Source: an uncultured Collinsella sp.
Lineage (GTDB): Bacteria > Actinomycetota > Coriobacteriia > Coriobacteriales > Coriobacteriaceae
Assembly: GCA_902461085.1 (NCBI GenBank)
Contig: CABPWH010000098.1
Span: forward strand, 1-5,725
Length of the DNA: 5,725 nt
Reading direction: 5' to 3'
Shown here: positions 5,560-5,725 of the stretch, piece by piece
How positions within the stretch are numbered: the stretch's first letter is position 1
How the letters are laid out: every line of letters begins with the position of its first letter
The notes under the pieces: generated by a model
The model's input: only the letters and a program-made list of their open reading frames with translations
What the model was told of the DNA's origin: nothing
Database searches by the model: none
Made by a program: the position numbers and the translations under genes

Positions 5560-5725
5560 TTAGCGGGTGGGGTGCCAGACCTCGAGGGCGCCGGCAAGGA
5601 TGTCGACCTCGATGCGTGAGGCGACAACGGGCTCGCCGTCGGCCTGGATGGGGTAGTCGGGCTCCTCAAAGGTAAGCTCGGCATGGCGGCAGCGGCGCAT
5701 GCGAAAACGGCGGGGTTGAGCAGTT
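5560..5725 (-). CDS. C-terminal part of a YegS/diacylglycerol-kinase-like lipid kinase (partial)
   Basis: The last 55 codons plus the TAA stop (5562-5560) of a gene that continues past the right edge. The end reads ...YPIQADGEPVVAS, then IEVDILAGALEVWHP and TR. The QADGEPV block followed by an I-E-V strand and A-L-x-V-x-x-P is the characteristic close of the YegS/BmrU/DgkB family, which phosphorylates lipids such as diacylglycerol using ATP. The DGE lies in the C-terminal beta-sandwich; the ATP-binding DAGK catalytic domain lies outside the window, so the substrate cannot be judged. It is convergent with the release-factor-like gene, with the palindrome between them. An arginine-rich stretch (RRFRMRRCRH) precedes the motif. 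It was read by hand from the reverse complement. Confidence 0.75.
   Translation of the reverse strand, partial: TAQPRRFRMRRCRHAELTFEEPDYPIQADGEPVVASRIEVDILAGALEVWHPTR

Noticed and set aside
1..5725. CRISPR arrays, tRNA or rRNA genes, insertion-sequence transposases
   Set aside because: No regularly spaced repeats, cloverleaf, rRNA core or transposase sequence was seen.

Overview
The window carries seven genes of ordinary bacterial metabolism and translation, packed closely and GC-rich. The start sites have Shine-Dalgarno sequences, one gene begins with TTG, and the intrinsic terminators are strong. The style (about 60% GC, short intergenic gaps, protein sequences typical of gut Actinobacteria) suggests Coriobacteriia, most likely Collinsella. 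That placement is from memory of similar sequences, not from a search.

Layout: (1) Bases 1-163 hold no supportable gene. A YigZ/IMPACT-family protein follows on the + strand (164-799) and ends in a strong hairpin terminator (803-853). (2) Convergent to it, on the - strand, is a small cysteine-motif protein of the C_GCAxxG_C_C family (867-1313). Just upstream of its ribosome binding site is a near-perfect 12-bp inverted repeat (1327-1358). (3) The 231-base divergent gap holds a plausible sigma70-type promoter for a PLP-dependent O-acetylhomoserine sulfhydrylase (metY-like, 1545-2828, +). After it come two stem-loops, the second a textbook terminator (2897-2943). (4) A 12-segment MFS drug-exporter-like protein (2970-4274, +). 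(5) Xanthine phosphoribosyltransferase (xpt, 4433-5011, +), with a plausible extended -10 promoter and its own terminator (5039-5073). (6) A small GGQ-domain release-factor-like protein (5094-5519, +). (7) The C-terminal 55 codons of a YegS/diacylglycerol-kinase-like lipid kinase on the - strand (5560 to the window end), convergent to the release-factor gene.

The genes do not form one pathway: they cover methionine/cysteine synthesis, purine salvage, export, ribosome rescue or release, and lipid phosphorylation. Most appear to be separate transcription units divided by terminators.

The most interesting spot is the 3' end of the release-factor-like gene. The reading frame crosses A_AAA_AAG (5435-5441), the classic bacterial -1 slippery heptamer, in the correct phase. 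A 6-bp GC-rich hairpin follows 5 bases later. The -1 frame gives a short basic tail (ANRRKPGSDE) and stops at 5471-5473. The zero frame instead runs on into a 25-bp perfect inverted repeat (5484-5550) and stops in its loop. Either this is programmed -1 frameshifting, or one A has been lost from the run in the genome or the assembly.
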